From: an uncultured Lachnospiraceae bacterium
GTDB taxonomy: Bacteria; Bacillota; Clostridia; Lachnospirales; Lachnospiraceae
Direction: 5' to 3'
Assembly: GCA_930989745.1 (NCBI GenBank)
Contig: CAKNMY010000012.1
Location: 1-43,740, forward strand
DNA: 43,740 nucleotides
The notes below the pieces were generated by a model. The model was not told the origin of the DNA and did no database searches. It saw only the letters and a list, made by a program, of their open reading frames with translations. A program made the translations under genes and the position numbers. Below, in pieces: positions 7,543-15,290 of this stretch (within the stretch, counting starts at the first letter, position 1; every line of letters starts with the position of its first letter).

Positions 7543-7940
7543 ATGTTACCATCATCAGATACTGTCAGCAGGCTGCTCAGTGAGAAGTGCTACGGCGTGA
7601 TTCCGTTTTATGAGGAAATACTTGCGGATATGATTTCACCGCTGGTCATTCTCAGAAAGATCAAAAACAGCAGCAGCCACTGTTTCCTGCTTGAGAGCGC
7701 AGAGGACGCAGGGCGCTGGGGGAGATATTCTTTTCTGGGTTACGACCCGGTTATGGAACTGACATGTATGGAGAAGAGAGCTGTGCTGACAAAAGGCAGG
7801 GAGAGGACAGAGTGTATATCCGTTCGGGGGCGGGGATTGTGGCAGACAGCGTGCCTGAAAAAGAGTATCAGGAGTGCATGAATAAGGCCAGGGCGGTATG
7901 CAGCGCTTTGAGAGCAGGAGAGGAGGTCGAGAGCCTGTGA
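7543..7940 (+). pseudogene. trpE: Anthranilate synthase component I, internally deleted and frameshifted
   Basis: The start (ATG 7543 after GAGGAGGAACC) encodes about 85 residues of a TrpE N-terminus, including FLLESAEDAGRWGRYSFLG at 48-66. From about 7820 a different frame encodes an unmistakable TrpE C-terminus, RSGAGIVADSVPEKEYQ to [10 protein letters not shown], ending TGA at 7938-7940. The junction is around 7785-7815. Family members are near 480-500 residues, so about 350 residues, including the whole chorismate-binding active site, are missing. The first frame runs to a stop at 7879-7881, giving at most a 112-residue useless product. The C-terminal frame still overlaps trpG by GTGA, the usual coupled arrangement, so the deletion is inside an otherwise normal operon. 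A sequencing or assembly deletion is possible. Confidence 0.9.
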
Positions 7941-8515
7941 TCGTATTGATTGATAATTACGACAGCTTTTCCTATAACCTCTATCAGGCAGTGGGAAAGA
8001 TAAGAGAAGACATTAAAGTGATACGCAACGATGAGGTTACGGTAAAGGAGCTTTTGGCTTTGGAGCCGGATGCGGTCATCCTGTCTCCCGGGCCGGGAAG
8101 GCCGGCTGACGCGGGTATCTGCGAGGCGGCAGTAAAGCCTCTGGGGGAAGCCGGAATCCCGCTGCTGGGCGTTTGTCTGGGGCATCAGGCGATCTGTGAG
8201 GCGTTCGGGGCATGTATATCCCACGCGTCGCGGCTGATGCACGGCAAACAGTCAGTGATAAGAAGAACAGCTGAAAGCCCGGTTTTCAGAGGGCTTCCGA
8301 ATGTCATGAAGGCGGCAAGGTATCACTCGCTGGCGTGTATGAGAGAGACGCTTCCCGAAGAACTGATAATCACGGCTGAGGCGGAGGACGGAGAGATTAT
8401 GGCAGTACAGCACAGAAAGTATCCCATTTACGGGCTGCAGTTCCATCCGGAATCTATATTGACGCCGGATGGAGAGAAGATAATATACAATTTTTTGCAG
8501 GAGGAGCAGAGATGA
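7937..8515 (+). CDS. trpG: Anthranilate synthase component II (glutamine amidotransferase)
   Basis: A 192-residue class I glutamine amidotransferase that supplies ammonia to TrpE for anthranilate synthesis; some homologues also serve PabB. The catalytic triad is intact: Cys80 in GVCLGHQ, His170 and Glu172 in LQFHPES. The N-terminal [11 protein letters not shown] and SPGPGRP motifs are typical. The GTG start at 7937 overlaps the trpE stop (GTGA), giving [10 protein letters not shown]; it depends on translational coupling to trpE, so the trpE frameshift may lower its expression. It overlaps trpD by ATGA. With trpE broken, its partner would have to come from elsewhere (for example a PabB). Confidence 0.95.
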   Translation: MIVLIDNYDSFSYNLYQAVGKIREDIKVIRNDEVTVKELLALEPDAVILSPGPGRPADAGICEAAVKPLGEAGIPLLGVCLGHQAICEAFGACISHASRLMHGKQSVIRRTAESPVFRGLPNVMKAARYHSLACMRETLPEELIITAEAEDGEIMAVQHRKYPIYGLQFHPESILTPDGEKIIYNFLQEEQR

Positions 8516-9522
8516 TCAAAGAGGCAATTTTAAAACTGGCAAAGAAAGAAGACATCGGATATGAGATGGCGGAAAAAGTCATGGATGAGATTATGGTCGG
8601 CGAGGCATCTCCGGTACAGATGAGCGCATTTCTGACTGCCCTTGCGATGAAAGGCGAGACGATCGATGAGATTACGGCATGTGCTTCTGGAATGCGGCGC
8701 CACTGTATCCGGCTGCTGAATGAGAAAGATGCACTGGAGATTGTGGGGACGGGAGGCGATCATGCGAATAGCTTTAATATCTCTACGGTGTCCGCTCTCG
8801 TGGTATCCGCGGCGGGAATTCCTGTGGCAAAGCACGGAAACCGGGCTGCTTCAAGCAAATGCGGAGCAGCTGATGTGCTTGAAGCTCTGGGCGTCAATAT
8901 CTCAATTCCGCCGGAGAAGAGCAGAGAGCTCCTTGATAAGATTAACATCTGCTTTCTGTTCGCTCAAAACTATCACCTGGCTATGAAATATGTGGCGCCG
9001 GTCAGAAAAGAACTCAGTATCCGCACAGTATTTAACATTCTGGGACCGCTTTCCAATCCCGCCGGAGCCAATATGGAGCTTATGGGCGTCTATGAGGAAG
9101 CGCTTGTAAAACCTCTCGCGCATGTGCTTGCGAACCTGGGGGTAAAGAAAGCAATGGTGGTTTACGGGCAGGACGGACTCGATGAAATTTCCATGAGCTC
9201 GCCTACGAGCGTGTGCGAGGCCAGAAACGGAACCTTCGCGGATTATGTGCTTACTCCGGAGCAGTTTGGGATGAAGCGGTGCCAAAAGGAGGAACTGGTT
9301 GGAGGAACGCCCCGCGAGAACGCGCAGATTGCCCTTGATATATTAAGCGGGCAGGAAGGGCCGAAGACCGATGCGGTCATTTTAAATGCTGCCGCAGCCA
9401 TTTACCTGGCAAAAGATGATATCACAATGGAACAGGCGGTGATGGAGGTTCGTGAAATCCTGAAGAGCAGAAAAGCTCTGGAACAGCTTCGGCAGTTTAT
9501 AAGGCTGTCCAACGAAAAATAG
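8512..9522 (+). CDS. trpD: Anthranilate phosphoribosyltransferase
   Basis: A 336-residue enzyme joining anthranilate and PRPP to phosphoribosylanthranilate, second step of tryptophan synthesis. The PRPP-binding GTGGD is at 79-83, followed by NSFNIST, then [18 protein letters not shown] at 107-124, all family hallmarks. The ATG at 8512 overlaps the trpG stop codon and has GGAGGAGCAGAG before it. Full length for the family with no missing motif. It still needs anthranilate, which the damaged trpE cannot provide, so it would work only with external or alternative anthranilate. Confidence 0.97.
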   Translation: MIKEAILKLAKKEDIGYEMAEKVMDEIMVGEASPVQMSAFLTALAMKGETIDEITACASGMRRHCIRLLNEKDALEIVGTGGDHANSFNISTVSALVVSAAGIPVAKHGNRAASSKCGAADVLEALGVNISIPPEKSRELLDKINICFLFAQNYHLAMKYVAPVRKELSIRTVFNILGPLSNPAGANMELMGVYEEALVKPLAHVLANLGVKKAMVVYGQDGLDEISMSSPTSVCEARNGTFADYVLTPEQFGMKRCQKEELVGGTPRENAQIALDILSGQEGPKTDAVILNAAAAIYLAKDDITMEQAVMEVREILKSRKALEQLRQFIRLSNEK

Positions 9523-9532
9523 GAGGTGTGCG

Positions 9533-10324
9533 ATGATATTGGAGAAAATCGCGGAAAATACGCGCAGACGCGTGAGTGAACGAAAGGCGAAGGTGCCGCT
9601 TGCGCAGATCAGAACTCTGGCAGAACAGCGGCACAGGCCAGACATCCCGGGATTTTGGGAATGTCTGGAAAAGCCGGGGATTTCCTTTATCTGCGAGGTG
9701 AAGAAGGCATCCCCGTCCAAAGGGCTGATCGATCCCGAATTTCCTTATCTGAACATTGCGCGGGAGTATGAGCAGGCGGGAGCAGCAGCTGTCTCTGTGC
9801 TTACTGAGCCTGATTTCTTCCAGGGTTCCCTGGAATATCTGAAAGAGATCAGCGGGACATTAAATATACCCGTTCTGAGAAAAGATTTTGTGGTGGATGA
9901 ATACCAGATTTACGAGGCGGCGTATGCCGGAGCGAAAGCAGTGCTTTTGATCTGTGAACTGCTGGACGAAATGCAGCTGAAGGACTTTATCCGGCTGGCG
10001 CAGGAACTTGGCATGGACGTGCTTGCCGAGGGGCATACGCAGAGCCAGGTAAACAAAGCCCTGGACGCCGGAGCAAAGATTATAGGAGTCAATAATCGGG
10101 ATCTGAAAACTTTTGAAGTGCATATGGAGACGAGTCTCAGGCTGAGGAAAATGGTGCCTGACGACAGGCTGTTTGTGTCCGAGAGCGGAATCAGAACTGC
10201 GGAGGATATTGCGAGGCTTCGGGCCGCGCGGGTGGATGCGGTATTGATTGGCGAGACGCTTATGCGAAGCCCTGACAAGGCCAAAGAGATCCGCAGGCTG
10301 CGTGGAAATGAAGAAAAAATCTGA
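9533..10324 (+). CDS. trpC: Indole-3-glycerol-phosphate synthase
   Basis: A 263-residue TIM-barrel enzyme closing CdRP into indole-3-glycerol phosphate. Conserved elements: CEVKKASPSKG at 54-64 (Glu55, Lys57), LTEPDFFQGS at 90-99, RKDF at 116-119 (catalytic Lys117), LAEGHT at 164-169, NNRDL at 187-191 and SESGI at 216-220. Ten bases after trpD, with GGAGGTGTGCG directly before the ATG. It is a single-function TrpC, not fused to TrpF. The 114-bp gap after it contains a candidate internal promoter. Confidence 0.97.
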   Translation: MILEKIAENTRRRVSERKAKVPLAQIRTLAEQRHRPDIPGFWECLEKPGISFICEVKKASPSKGLIDPEFPYLNIAREYEQAGAAAVSVLTEPDFFQGSLEYLKEISGTLNIPVLRKDFVVDEYQIYEAAYAGAKAVLLICELLDEMQLKDFIRLAQELGMDVLAEGHTQSQVNKALDAGAKIIGVNNRDLKTFEVHMETSLRLRKMVPDDRLFVSESGIRTAEDIARLRAARVDAVLIGETLMRSPDKAKEIRRLRGNEEKI

Positions 10325-10351
10325 ATATATATGCAATTTAAAGTAATTATT

Positions 10352-10378
10352 CCGACAAACATCCTTTTGTGATAAAAT
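10352..10378 (+). promoter_or_regulatory. Candidate internal promoter before trpF
   Basis: The only sizeable gap inside the trp operon (10325-10438) is AT-rich and has an extended -10, TGATAAAAT at 10370-10378, with CCGACA at 10352-10357 as a weak -35 (15-bp spacing). It could drive trpFBA independently of the T-box. Confidence 0.4.
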
Positions 10379-10438
10379 AGGAAAAAAGGCGTAAAACAAC
10401 AGCGCCGGAAATTTTAGACATACAAAGGAGGGTGTCTC

Positions 10439-11068
10439 ATGGGAAACACAAAGATAAAAATCTGCGGAATCACAAGAATCTGTGAGATTAACTGGCTTAA
10501 TGAGATAGAACCGGACTACGCCGGATTTGTATTTGCCAAGAGCAGAAGGAGAATTACGCTGGATGAAATGCAGGTATTCAGGAAATTTTTAAACCCTAAA
10601 ATCAAAGCTGTCGGTGTGTTCGTAAATGCGGCGCCGAGTTTGATAGCAGATCTGCTTGAGGAAGGGCTTTTGGATGCTGCTCAGCTTCACGGCACAGAGA
10701 CGCCTGAGGAGATTGAGATGCTGAAGAAAAGAACGGATAAACCTGTGATTAAAGCAGTCTCCGTTAAGAGCGCGCAGGACGTCATCCTCGCGCAGAGATA
10801 CCCGGTAGACTACCTGCTGTATGACTGGGGAAAGGGCGGCACCGGACAGAAATTTGACTGGGATTTAGTGGAACAATGTGATAATAAGAGACTCCCGTTT
10901 TTCATGGCGGGCGGCATCGACAGCACAAACGTGGGGGAGGTGATCCGCAGGCTGCACCCCTATGCTGTGGATGTCAGCAGCTCCGTGGAAAGCCAGGGAA
11001 AGAAGGACAGAGAGAAAATACTGGAATTTATAAGGAGTGTTAAAAATGCAGAAGGGACGATTCGGTGA
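10439..11068 (+). CDS. trpF: Phosphoribosylanthranilate isomerase
   Basis: A 209-residue TIM-barrel enzyme converting phosphoribosylanthranilate to CdRP. Markers: KICGIT at 7-12 with the catalytic Cys9, FVFAKSRRR near 30, VGVFVN near 58, QLHGTE near 82, catalytic-type Asp129 followed by GGTG at 133-136, and a phosphate-binding GGID plus DVSSSVES near the C-terminus. AAAGGAGGGTG precedes the ATG at 10439. The 3' end overlaps trpB by 23 bp, indicating coupling. Confidence 0.96.
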   Translation: MGNTKIKICGITRICEINWLNEIEPDYAGFVFAKSRRRITLDEMQVFRKFLNPKIKAVGVFVNAAPSLIADLLEEGLLDAAQLHGTETPEEIEMLKKRTDKPVIKAVSVKSAQDVILAQRYPVDYLLYDWGKGGTGQKFDWDLVEQCDNKRLPFFMAGGIDSTNVGEVIRRLHPYAVDVSSSVESQGKKDREKILEFIRSVKNAEGTIR

Positions 11069-12230
11069 GTACGGAGGTCAGTATATTCCGGAAACCCTGA
11101 TGAATGAAGTGATACACCTGGAAGAGTGCTACGAGTATTACAGGAATGACCCTGAATTTATGAATGAGCTCGATACCCTGCTGAGAGAGTATGCGGGAAG
11201 GCCCTCTCTTTTATATTATGCGGAGAAGATGACAGATCAGCTTGGCGGTGCGAAAGTTTATCTGAAGAGGGAGGATCTGAACCACACCGGCTCCCATAAG
11301 ATCAACAATGTACTGGGACAGGTGCTCCTGGCGAAGAAGATGGGAAAGACAAGGGTCATCGCGGAGACCGGCGCCGGTCAGCACGGTGTGGCGACGGCAA
11401 CGGCAGCAGCGCTTCTTGGAATGGAATGCGAGATTTTCATGGGAAAGGAAGATACTGACCGGCAGGCGCTGAATGTATACCGCATGGAACTGCTCGGCGC
11501 CAGGGTTCATCCCGTGACCAGCGGTACCCAGACGCTCAAGGACGCAGTTAATGAGACAATGAGAGAATGGGCGGGAAGAGTGCACGACACGCTTTATGTG
11601 CTGGGGTCTGTCATGGGACCACACCCATTTCCGACCATTGTACGTGATTTCCAGAGCGTGATCAGCAAAGAAGCCAGGCAGCAGATTCTGGAAAAGGAGG
11701 GCAGGCTTCCCGCGGCAGTCCTGGCATGCGTCGGAGGCGGAAGCAATGCCATGGGAATGTTTTATCATTTTATCAACGACGGGAGTGTGCGGCTTATCGG
11801 ATGTGAAGCAGCGGGAAAAGGTGTGGATACGAATTTGCATGCCGCTACAATGACGAAGGGGGAGAAGGGGATTTTCCACGGCATGAAATCATACTTCTGT
11901 CAGGATGAGTTCGGGCAAATCGCTCCGGTATACTCGATTTCCGCCGGGCTTGATTATCCGGGAATCGGTCCGGAACATGCGCACCTGCGTGAGATCGGGC
12001 GCGCGGAGTATTACCCTGTGACGGATGAGGAAGCTGTAGATGCTTTTGAATATCTGGCTAGAACAGAGGGGATTATCTGCGCGATAGAGAGCGCTCACGC
12101 TGTAGCGTACGCCAGAAAACTGGTGCCGCAGCTTTCGAAAGAGCAGAGCGTGATTATCTGCCTGTCCGGGCGCGGAGACAAAGATGTAGCGGCAATTGCG
12201 AGATACAGGGGGAGAGATATCCATGAGTAG
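11046..12230 (+). CDS. trpB: Tryptophan synthase beta chain
   Basis: A 394-residue PLP enzyme condensing indole with serine to tryptophan. Lys85 in [10 protein letters not shown] is the PLP lysine; [12 protein letters not shown] follows as the substrate loop and [10 protein letters not shown] binds the cofactor phosphate. ATG 11046 is chosen because AAGGAG sits 8 bp upstream and the protein then opens with [10 protein letters not shown], as is normal for TrpB; the in-frame codon at 11037 lies on the ribosome site itself. It overlaps trpF (23 bp) and trpA (8 bp). Because TrpB alone can use indole, this enzyme could keep its value even with trpE lost. Confidence 0.97.
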   Translation: MQKGRFGEYGGQYIPETLMNEVIHLEECYEYYRNDPEFMNELDTLLREYAGRPSLLYYAEKMTDQLGGAKVYLKREDLNHTGSHKINNVLGQVLLAKKMGKTRVIAETGAGQHGVATATAAALLGMECEIFMGKEDTDRQALNVYRMELLGARVHPVTSGTQTLKDAVNETMREWAGRVHDTLYVLGSVMGPHPFPTIVRDFQSVISKEARQQILEKEGRLPAAVLACVGGGSNAMGMFYHFINDGSVRLIGCEAAGKGVDTNLHAATMTKGEKGIFHGMKSYFCQDEFGQIAPVYSISAGLDYPGIGPEHAHLREIGRAEYYPVTDEEAVDAFEYLARTEGIICAIESAHAVAYARKLVPQLSKEQSVIICLSGRGDKDVAAIARYRGRDIHE

Positions 12231-13014
12231 AATAAAGAAAGCATTTGAGGGAAAGAAAGCGTTTATCGGATTCCTGACCGCAGGGGATCCCTCCTTGGAG
12301 AAGACGGAAGAGTATATCCTGGAGATGGAAAGGGCAGGCGCAGATCTGATTGAGATCGGCATTCCGTTCTCAGATCCAATCGCCGAGGGCATTGTAATTC
12401 AGGAAGCAAATATCCGTGCCCTGAAAAACGGAGTAAATGTGGAGCGGATTTTTGAGATGGTGGAGCGGCTGCGCAAAAAAACAGAGATTCCGCTGGTGTT
12501 TTTGACTTATCTAAATCCGGTGTATCACTATGGGTATGAATGCTTTTTCGAAAGGGCAAAGCAGGCTGGGCTTGACGGCGTGATCATACCGGATCTGCCG
12601 TTCGAGGAAAAGGGAGAAGTGAAAGAGGCCGCGGAACACAATGGCGTGGATATTATCTCACTTATCGCGCCGACTTCGCAGCAGCGCATTGAGAAGATTG
12701 CCGCAGACGCCTCAGGATTTATTTACATTGTATCTTCAATGGGCGTGACCGGCATGAGAAGCGAGATTAAAACAGACATATCCTCCATCCTGTCAGCGAT
12801 CCGCCGTGTGACGGATGTCCCCGCAGCGGTCGGTTTTGGGATCAATACCCCCAAACAGGCGGAAGCGATAGGAGAGCAGGCGGACGGAGTGATCGTGGGG
12901 AGCGCGATCGTAAAGATTATTGAGAAGTATCAGGATCGGGCAGCACAGCCGCTGCATGAATATGTGAAGAGTATGAAGGAGGCACTTCCGCGCCTCCCCG
13001 TTATTCCTCAATAA
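12223..13014 (+). CDS. trpA: Tryptophan synthase alpha chain
   Basis: A 263-residue TIM-barrel subunit cleaving indole-3-glycerol phosphate to indole for TrpB. It has [11 protein letters not shown] near 14, [10 protein letters not shown] at 43-52 with Glu44 as the catalytic Glu49 equivalent, and the C-terminal phosphate loop GFGINTP plus [10 protein letters not shown]. At the place of the catalytic Asp60 of E. coli there is Glu55 (SDPIAEG). I believe Glu here recurs in clostridial TrpA, but this was not checked. ATG 12223 has AGGGGGAGA upstream and overlaps the trpB stop by 8 bp. The end overlaps a convergent minus-strand gene by 14 bp. Confidence 0.95.
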   Translation: MSRIKKAFEGKKAFIGFLTAGDPSLEKTEEYILEMERAGADLIEIGIPFSDPIAEGIVIQEANIRALKNGVNVERIFEMVERLRKKTEIPLVFLTYLNPVYHYGYECFFERAKQAGLDGVIIPDLPFEEKGEVKEAAEHNGVDIISLIAPTSQQRIEKIAADASGFIYIVSSMGVTGMRSEIKTDISSILSAIRRVTDVPAAVGFGINTPKQAEAIGEQADGVIVGSAIVKIIEKYQDRAAQPLHEYVKSMKEALPRLPVIPQ

Positions 13015-13264
13015 TCTGTATTTCCAGATAGTCAAAATCAATGGAATCAATAAAGCTGTCGGCAGTGAATCTGGTCTTGTCATGACGCCTGAATTCTTCG
13101 ATATTGTGATCAAGCCAGATCGGTTTGCTCAGATCCCAGAGATAGCAGATCTCATCCAGTGCATGGAAGATCTTATGGGTACGCGTATCCGACGATTCGT
13201 CACAGATGACCGTATCCTTGAGCATGCGATTTTCTTTCCAGATTTTTCCCCACATTCTGAACAT
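13001..13264 (-). CDS. Conserved small hypothetical protein, 87 aa
   Basis: An acidic 87-residue protein, opening MFRMWGKIWKENRMLKDT and ending [12 protein letters not shown]. From memory, close relatives occur in Lachnospiraceae without a known function; I see no catalytic motif, membrane segment or metal site. AAGAGGGA lies 5-6 bp before the ATG at 13264; ATG 13255 is an alternative start. A good minus-strand promoter lies upstream. It converges on trpA with a 14-bp overlap and has no obvious terminator of its own. Confidence 0.7.
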   Translation of the reverse strand: MFRMWGKIWKENRMLKDTVICDESSDTRTHKIFHALDEICYLWDLSKPIWLDHNIEEFRRHDKTRFTADSFIDSIDFDYLEIQIIEE

Positions 13265-13312
13265 GGAATCCCTCTTTTCTGTTAGGCGTGGTTATCAGCT
13301 GCAAATATAATC

Positions 13313-13341
13313 AGTATACCCGGAAAACGGAAACGTGTAAA
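13313..13341 (-). promoter_or_regulatory. Promoter of the 87-aa protein gene (minus)
   Basis: Read on the minus strand: TTTACA (13341-13336), 17-bp spacer, TATACT (13318-13313), about 50 bp before the start codon. Confidence 0.7.
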
Positions 13342-13367
13342 GATTTTTTCTGCACAGCTTGTTAGCC

Positions 13368-13397
13368 TTGTTTAACGGAGGGTTGAGAGTCTATAAT
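13368..13397 (+). promoter_or_regulatory. Promoter of the ferredoxin gene
   Basis: TTGTTT (13368-13373), 18-bp spacer, TATAAT (13392-13397), giving a short leader before the ATG at 13435. Confidence 0.65.
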
Positions 13398-13434
13398 AGC
13401 CATAAACAACAAAACCATGGCGGAGGAAAGACAA

Positions 13435-13827
13435 ATGAAAAAATTAGTGGTTACCGATAAGACAAAGTGTATGGCATGCCTGGAGTGCGTAAGAGCCTGT
13501 TCTGTAGCGTTCTATAAAGAATTTGACCCGGCAAAATCATGCATCCGGATCGTGGAAGGCAAAGCACAGGGCAGCGTTAAGACCAACGTCTGCATCCAGT
13601 GCGGCAAGTGCGCGAGAACATGCGAGCACGGCGCAATCAAGCAGAACGCGAAGGGCGTATATATGATCGACAAGAAGCTCTGCACAGGCTGCGGCAAGTG
13701 CGTGGAGGCATGTCCGATGGGCGTTATGGTGAAGGTACCGGAGAAGGAAGTTGCATCCAAGTGTATCGCCTGCGGAATCTGCGCAAAGGCGTGTCCGATG
13801 GAGATCCTGGAAGTAAAAGAGAGCTGA
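13435..13827 (+). CDS. Polyferredoxin with four 4Fe-4S motifs
   Basis: A 130-residue iron-sulfur protein. Four complete cysteine quartets are visible: Cys12/15/18/22, Cys53/56/59/63, Cys83/86/89/93 and Cys110/113/116/120; the last two also have the proline after the fourth Cys. This predicts up to four [4Fe-4S] clusters and a role as an electron-transfer subunit, like HydN/CooF-type partners of oxidoreductases. No partner enzyme is adjacent: it has its own promoter and is followed by two hairpins. ATG 13435 is preferred over 13417 because CGGAGGAAAG falls between them. The redox partner cannot be named from here. Confidence 0.9.
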   Translation: MKKLVVTDKTKCMACLECVRACSVAFYKEFDPAKSCIRIVEGKAQGSVKTNVCIQCGKCARTCEHGAIKQNAKGVYMIDKKLCTGCGKCVEACPMGVMVKVPEKEVASKCIACGICAKACPMEILEVKES

Positions 13828-13845
13828 GAGTTACAGTTCAGCCCA

Positions 13846-13870
13846 GGTCTGCGCACATGCTGCGCAGACC
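13846..13870. other. Perfect 10-bp hairpin without T tract
   Basis: GGTCTGCGCA (13846-13855) pairs with TGCGCAGACC (13861-13870) around a 5-nt loop, shortly after the ferredoxin stop. No T run follows, so it may stabilise the mRNA 3' end rather than terminate; the true terminator is the next hairpin. Confidence 0.7.
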
Positions 13871-13902
13871 GTAAGAACGTTACAGCTGAGAAGCCGGAAA
13901 GG

Positions 13903-13930
13903 GCAGTCGCTGATATGCGGCTGCTTTTTT
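13903..13930 (+). terminator. Terminator of the ferredoxin gene
   Basis: GCAGTCGC (13903-13910) pairs with GCGGCTGC (13917-13924), then TTTTTT. Confidence 0.85.
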
Positions 13931-13932
13931 AG

Positions 13933-13961
13933 TTGACATACGGTGCTTTATGAGGTATAGT
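13933..13961 (+). promoter_or_regulatory. Promoter of the GntR/ABC operon
   Basis: TTGACA (13933-13938), 17-bp spacer, TATAGT (13956-13961). It begins 3 bp after the preceding T run. Confidence 0.85.
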
Positions 13962-13963
13962 CA

Positions 13964-13990
13964 AAGTGTACTAAGGTAAATAATACACTT
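13964..13990 (+). promoter_or_regulatory. Likely YtrA-type GntR operator
   Basis: AAGTGTA (13964-13970) is inverted as TACACTT (13984-13990), placed at the expected transcription start. AGTGTACTAA-like half-sites are typical of YtrA-family GntR repressors, so autorepression is likely. Confidence 0.65.
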
Positions 13991-14023
13991 AATACAGAAG
14001 TTGTGCGAAAGGGAGGGATTTTC

Positions 14024-14398
14024 TTGATCGTCATTGACTATCAGGACAGAAGGCCGATCTACGAACAGATCGTTGAGAAGTTCCAGCTCCTGATCCTCAA
14101 AGGAGTTCTGAAAGCGGATGAACAGATGCCGTCCGTGCGGAGGCTGGCGGTGGATCTGTCGATCAATCCCAATACGATTCAGAGAGCGTATGCGCTGCTC
14201 GAACAGCAGGGATACATCTATTCCGTGAAAGGCCGAGGAAATTTCGTATCCGGAAAGGGAAGCCTGCTGGGAGAGAAGCGGGAGAGTTATTGGAAAGAAT
14301 TCCGGACAGCTCTGGATAAGGGGCGCCAGATTGGGATTGAAAAAGAAGACTTTATTCGCCGGATTGAGGAGTATTGGAAGGAGGGGGCTTATGATTGA
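14024..14398 (+). CDS. GntR-family (YtrA-type) transcriptional regulator
   Basis: A 124-residue DNA-binding protein: a winged helix with the GntR core RPIYEQIVEKF near 10 and MPSVRRLAVDLSINPNTIQR near 41-60, followed by only a short helical tail, as in the YtrA subfamily that controls ABC transporters. The start is read as TTG at 14024, placed 5 bp after GGGAGGGA; this gives MIVIDYQDRRP, the usual opening of the family. It overlaps the ABC ATPase by 8 bp and has a matching inverted repeat at its own promoter, so it probably represses this operon until an effector or cell-envelope stress is sensed. Confidence 0.88.
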   Translation: MIVIDYQDRRPIYEQIVEKFQLLILKGVLKADEQMPSVRRLAVDLSINPNTIQRAYALLEQQGYIYSVKGRGNFVSGKGSLLGEKRESYWKEFRTALDKGRQIGIEKEDFIRRIEEYWKEGAYD

Positions 14399-15290
14399 AC
14401 TGAAGGGAATCAACAAGAAGTTTGAGGATATTGCCGCTCTGACAGATGTGAGCGGTGAGATCCGCGAGGGGAGTGTGTTCGGACTGATAGGTACGAACGG
14501 CGCGGGAAAGAGTACATGTCTGCGTCTCATATCCGGAGTGCTCAGGCCGGATACAGGGGAAGTTCTGGTGGACGGCAGGAATGTGTACCGGGATGAACAG
14601 ATCCGCAGGGAGCTGTTCTTTATCTCCGACGACCCGTATTACTTTCCGAATGCCGCGCCCAGAGATATGATGAGGTATTACGCAGCTTACTATGAGGAGT
14701 ATGACAGGCGGCGGTTCTCCGAACTGCTGGAAAAGTTCGGACTGGATGAGAACCGCAGGATCCATACATTTTCCAAGGGGATGAAGAAGCAGCTTTTCGT
14801 GATTCTCGGGATCTGCGCCAACACAAAATACCTGCTGTGCGACGAGACGTTTGACGGCCTGGATCCGGTGATGCGCCAGGCGGTAAAGAGTATTTTCGCG
14901 GCGGAAATGATCAACCGGGATTTCACGCCTGTGATTGCCTCTCACAATCTGAGAGAACTGGAGGATATCTGCGACCATGTGGGGCTCCTGCACAGAGGAG
15001 GCATGCTGCTGTCCAGAGAGGTGGAGGAGCTCAAGAGCAATCTTCACAAGATTCAGTGCGCGGTGAGCGAGGAGGAGAAGGAACGCCTGCTGGCGGCGCT
15101 GGAAGTGGTGAAGATGGAGCAGAGAGGTTCGCTGCTGACGCTCACCGTGCGCGGGGATGAGCAGAAGATCCGGGAAATTATCCGCCAGGTACAGCCTGTA
15201 TTTGCGGAGCTCATTCCGCTGACATTGGAAGAAATCTTTGTGAGTGAAACGGAGGTGGCTGGATATGACATCAAAGATCTCTTATTCTAA
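14391..15290 (+). CDS. ABC transporter ATP-binding protein (YtrB-like)
   Basis: A 299-residue ATPase. Walker A GTNGAGKST at 34-42, signature FSKGMKKQ at 127-134, Walker B YLLCDE at 147-152 and an H-loop SHNLRE near 180; the signature is the SKG variant usual in exporters of the ABC-2 type. The extra C-terminal part (about 215-299) is also usual for this group. ATG 14391 is preceded by GGAAGGAGGGGG. It overlaps the GntR gene by 8 bp and the permease by 26 bp, so the three form one tightly coupled operon. Substrate unknown. Confidence 0.93.
   Translation: MIELKGINKKFEDIAALTDVSGEIREGSVFGLIGTNGAGKSTCLRLISGVLRPDTGEVLVDGRNVYRDEQIRRELFFISDDPYYFPNAAPRDMMRYYAAYYEEYDRRRFSELLEKFGLDENRRIHTFSKGMKKQLFVILGICANTKYLLCDETFDGLDPVMRQAVKSIFAAEMINRDFTPVIASHNLRELEDICDHVGLLHRGGMLLSREVEELKSNLHKIQCAVSEEEKERLLAALEVVKMEQRGSLLTLTVRGDEQKIREIIRQVQPVFAELIPLTLEEIFVSETEVAGYDIKDLLF

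Noticed and set aside
7885-7940. Readthrough or programmed frameshift rescuing trpE
   Set aside because: Even with a shift, the middle of the protein with the active site is missing, so no functional enzyme could result.
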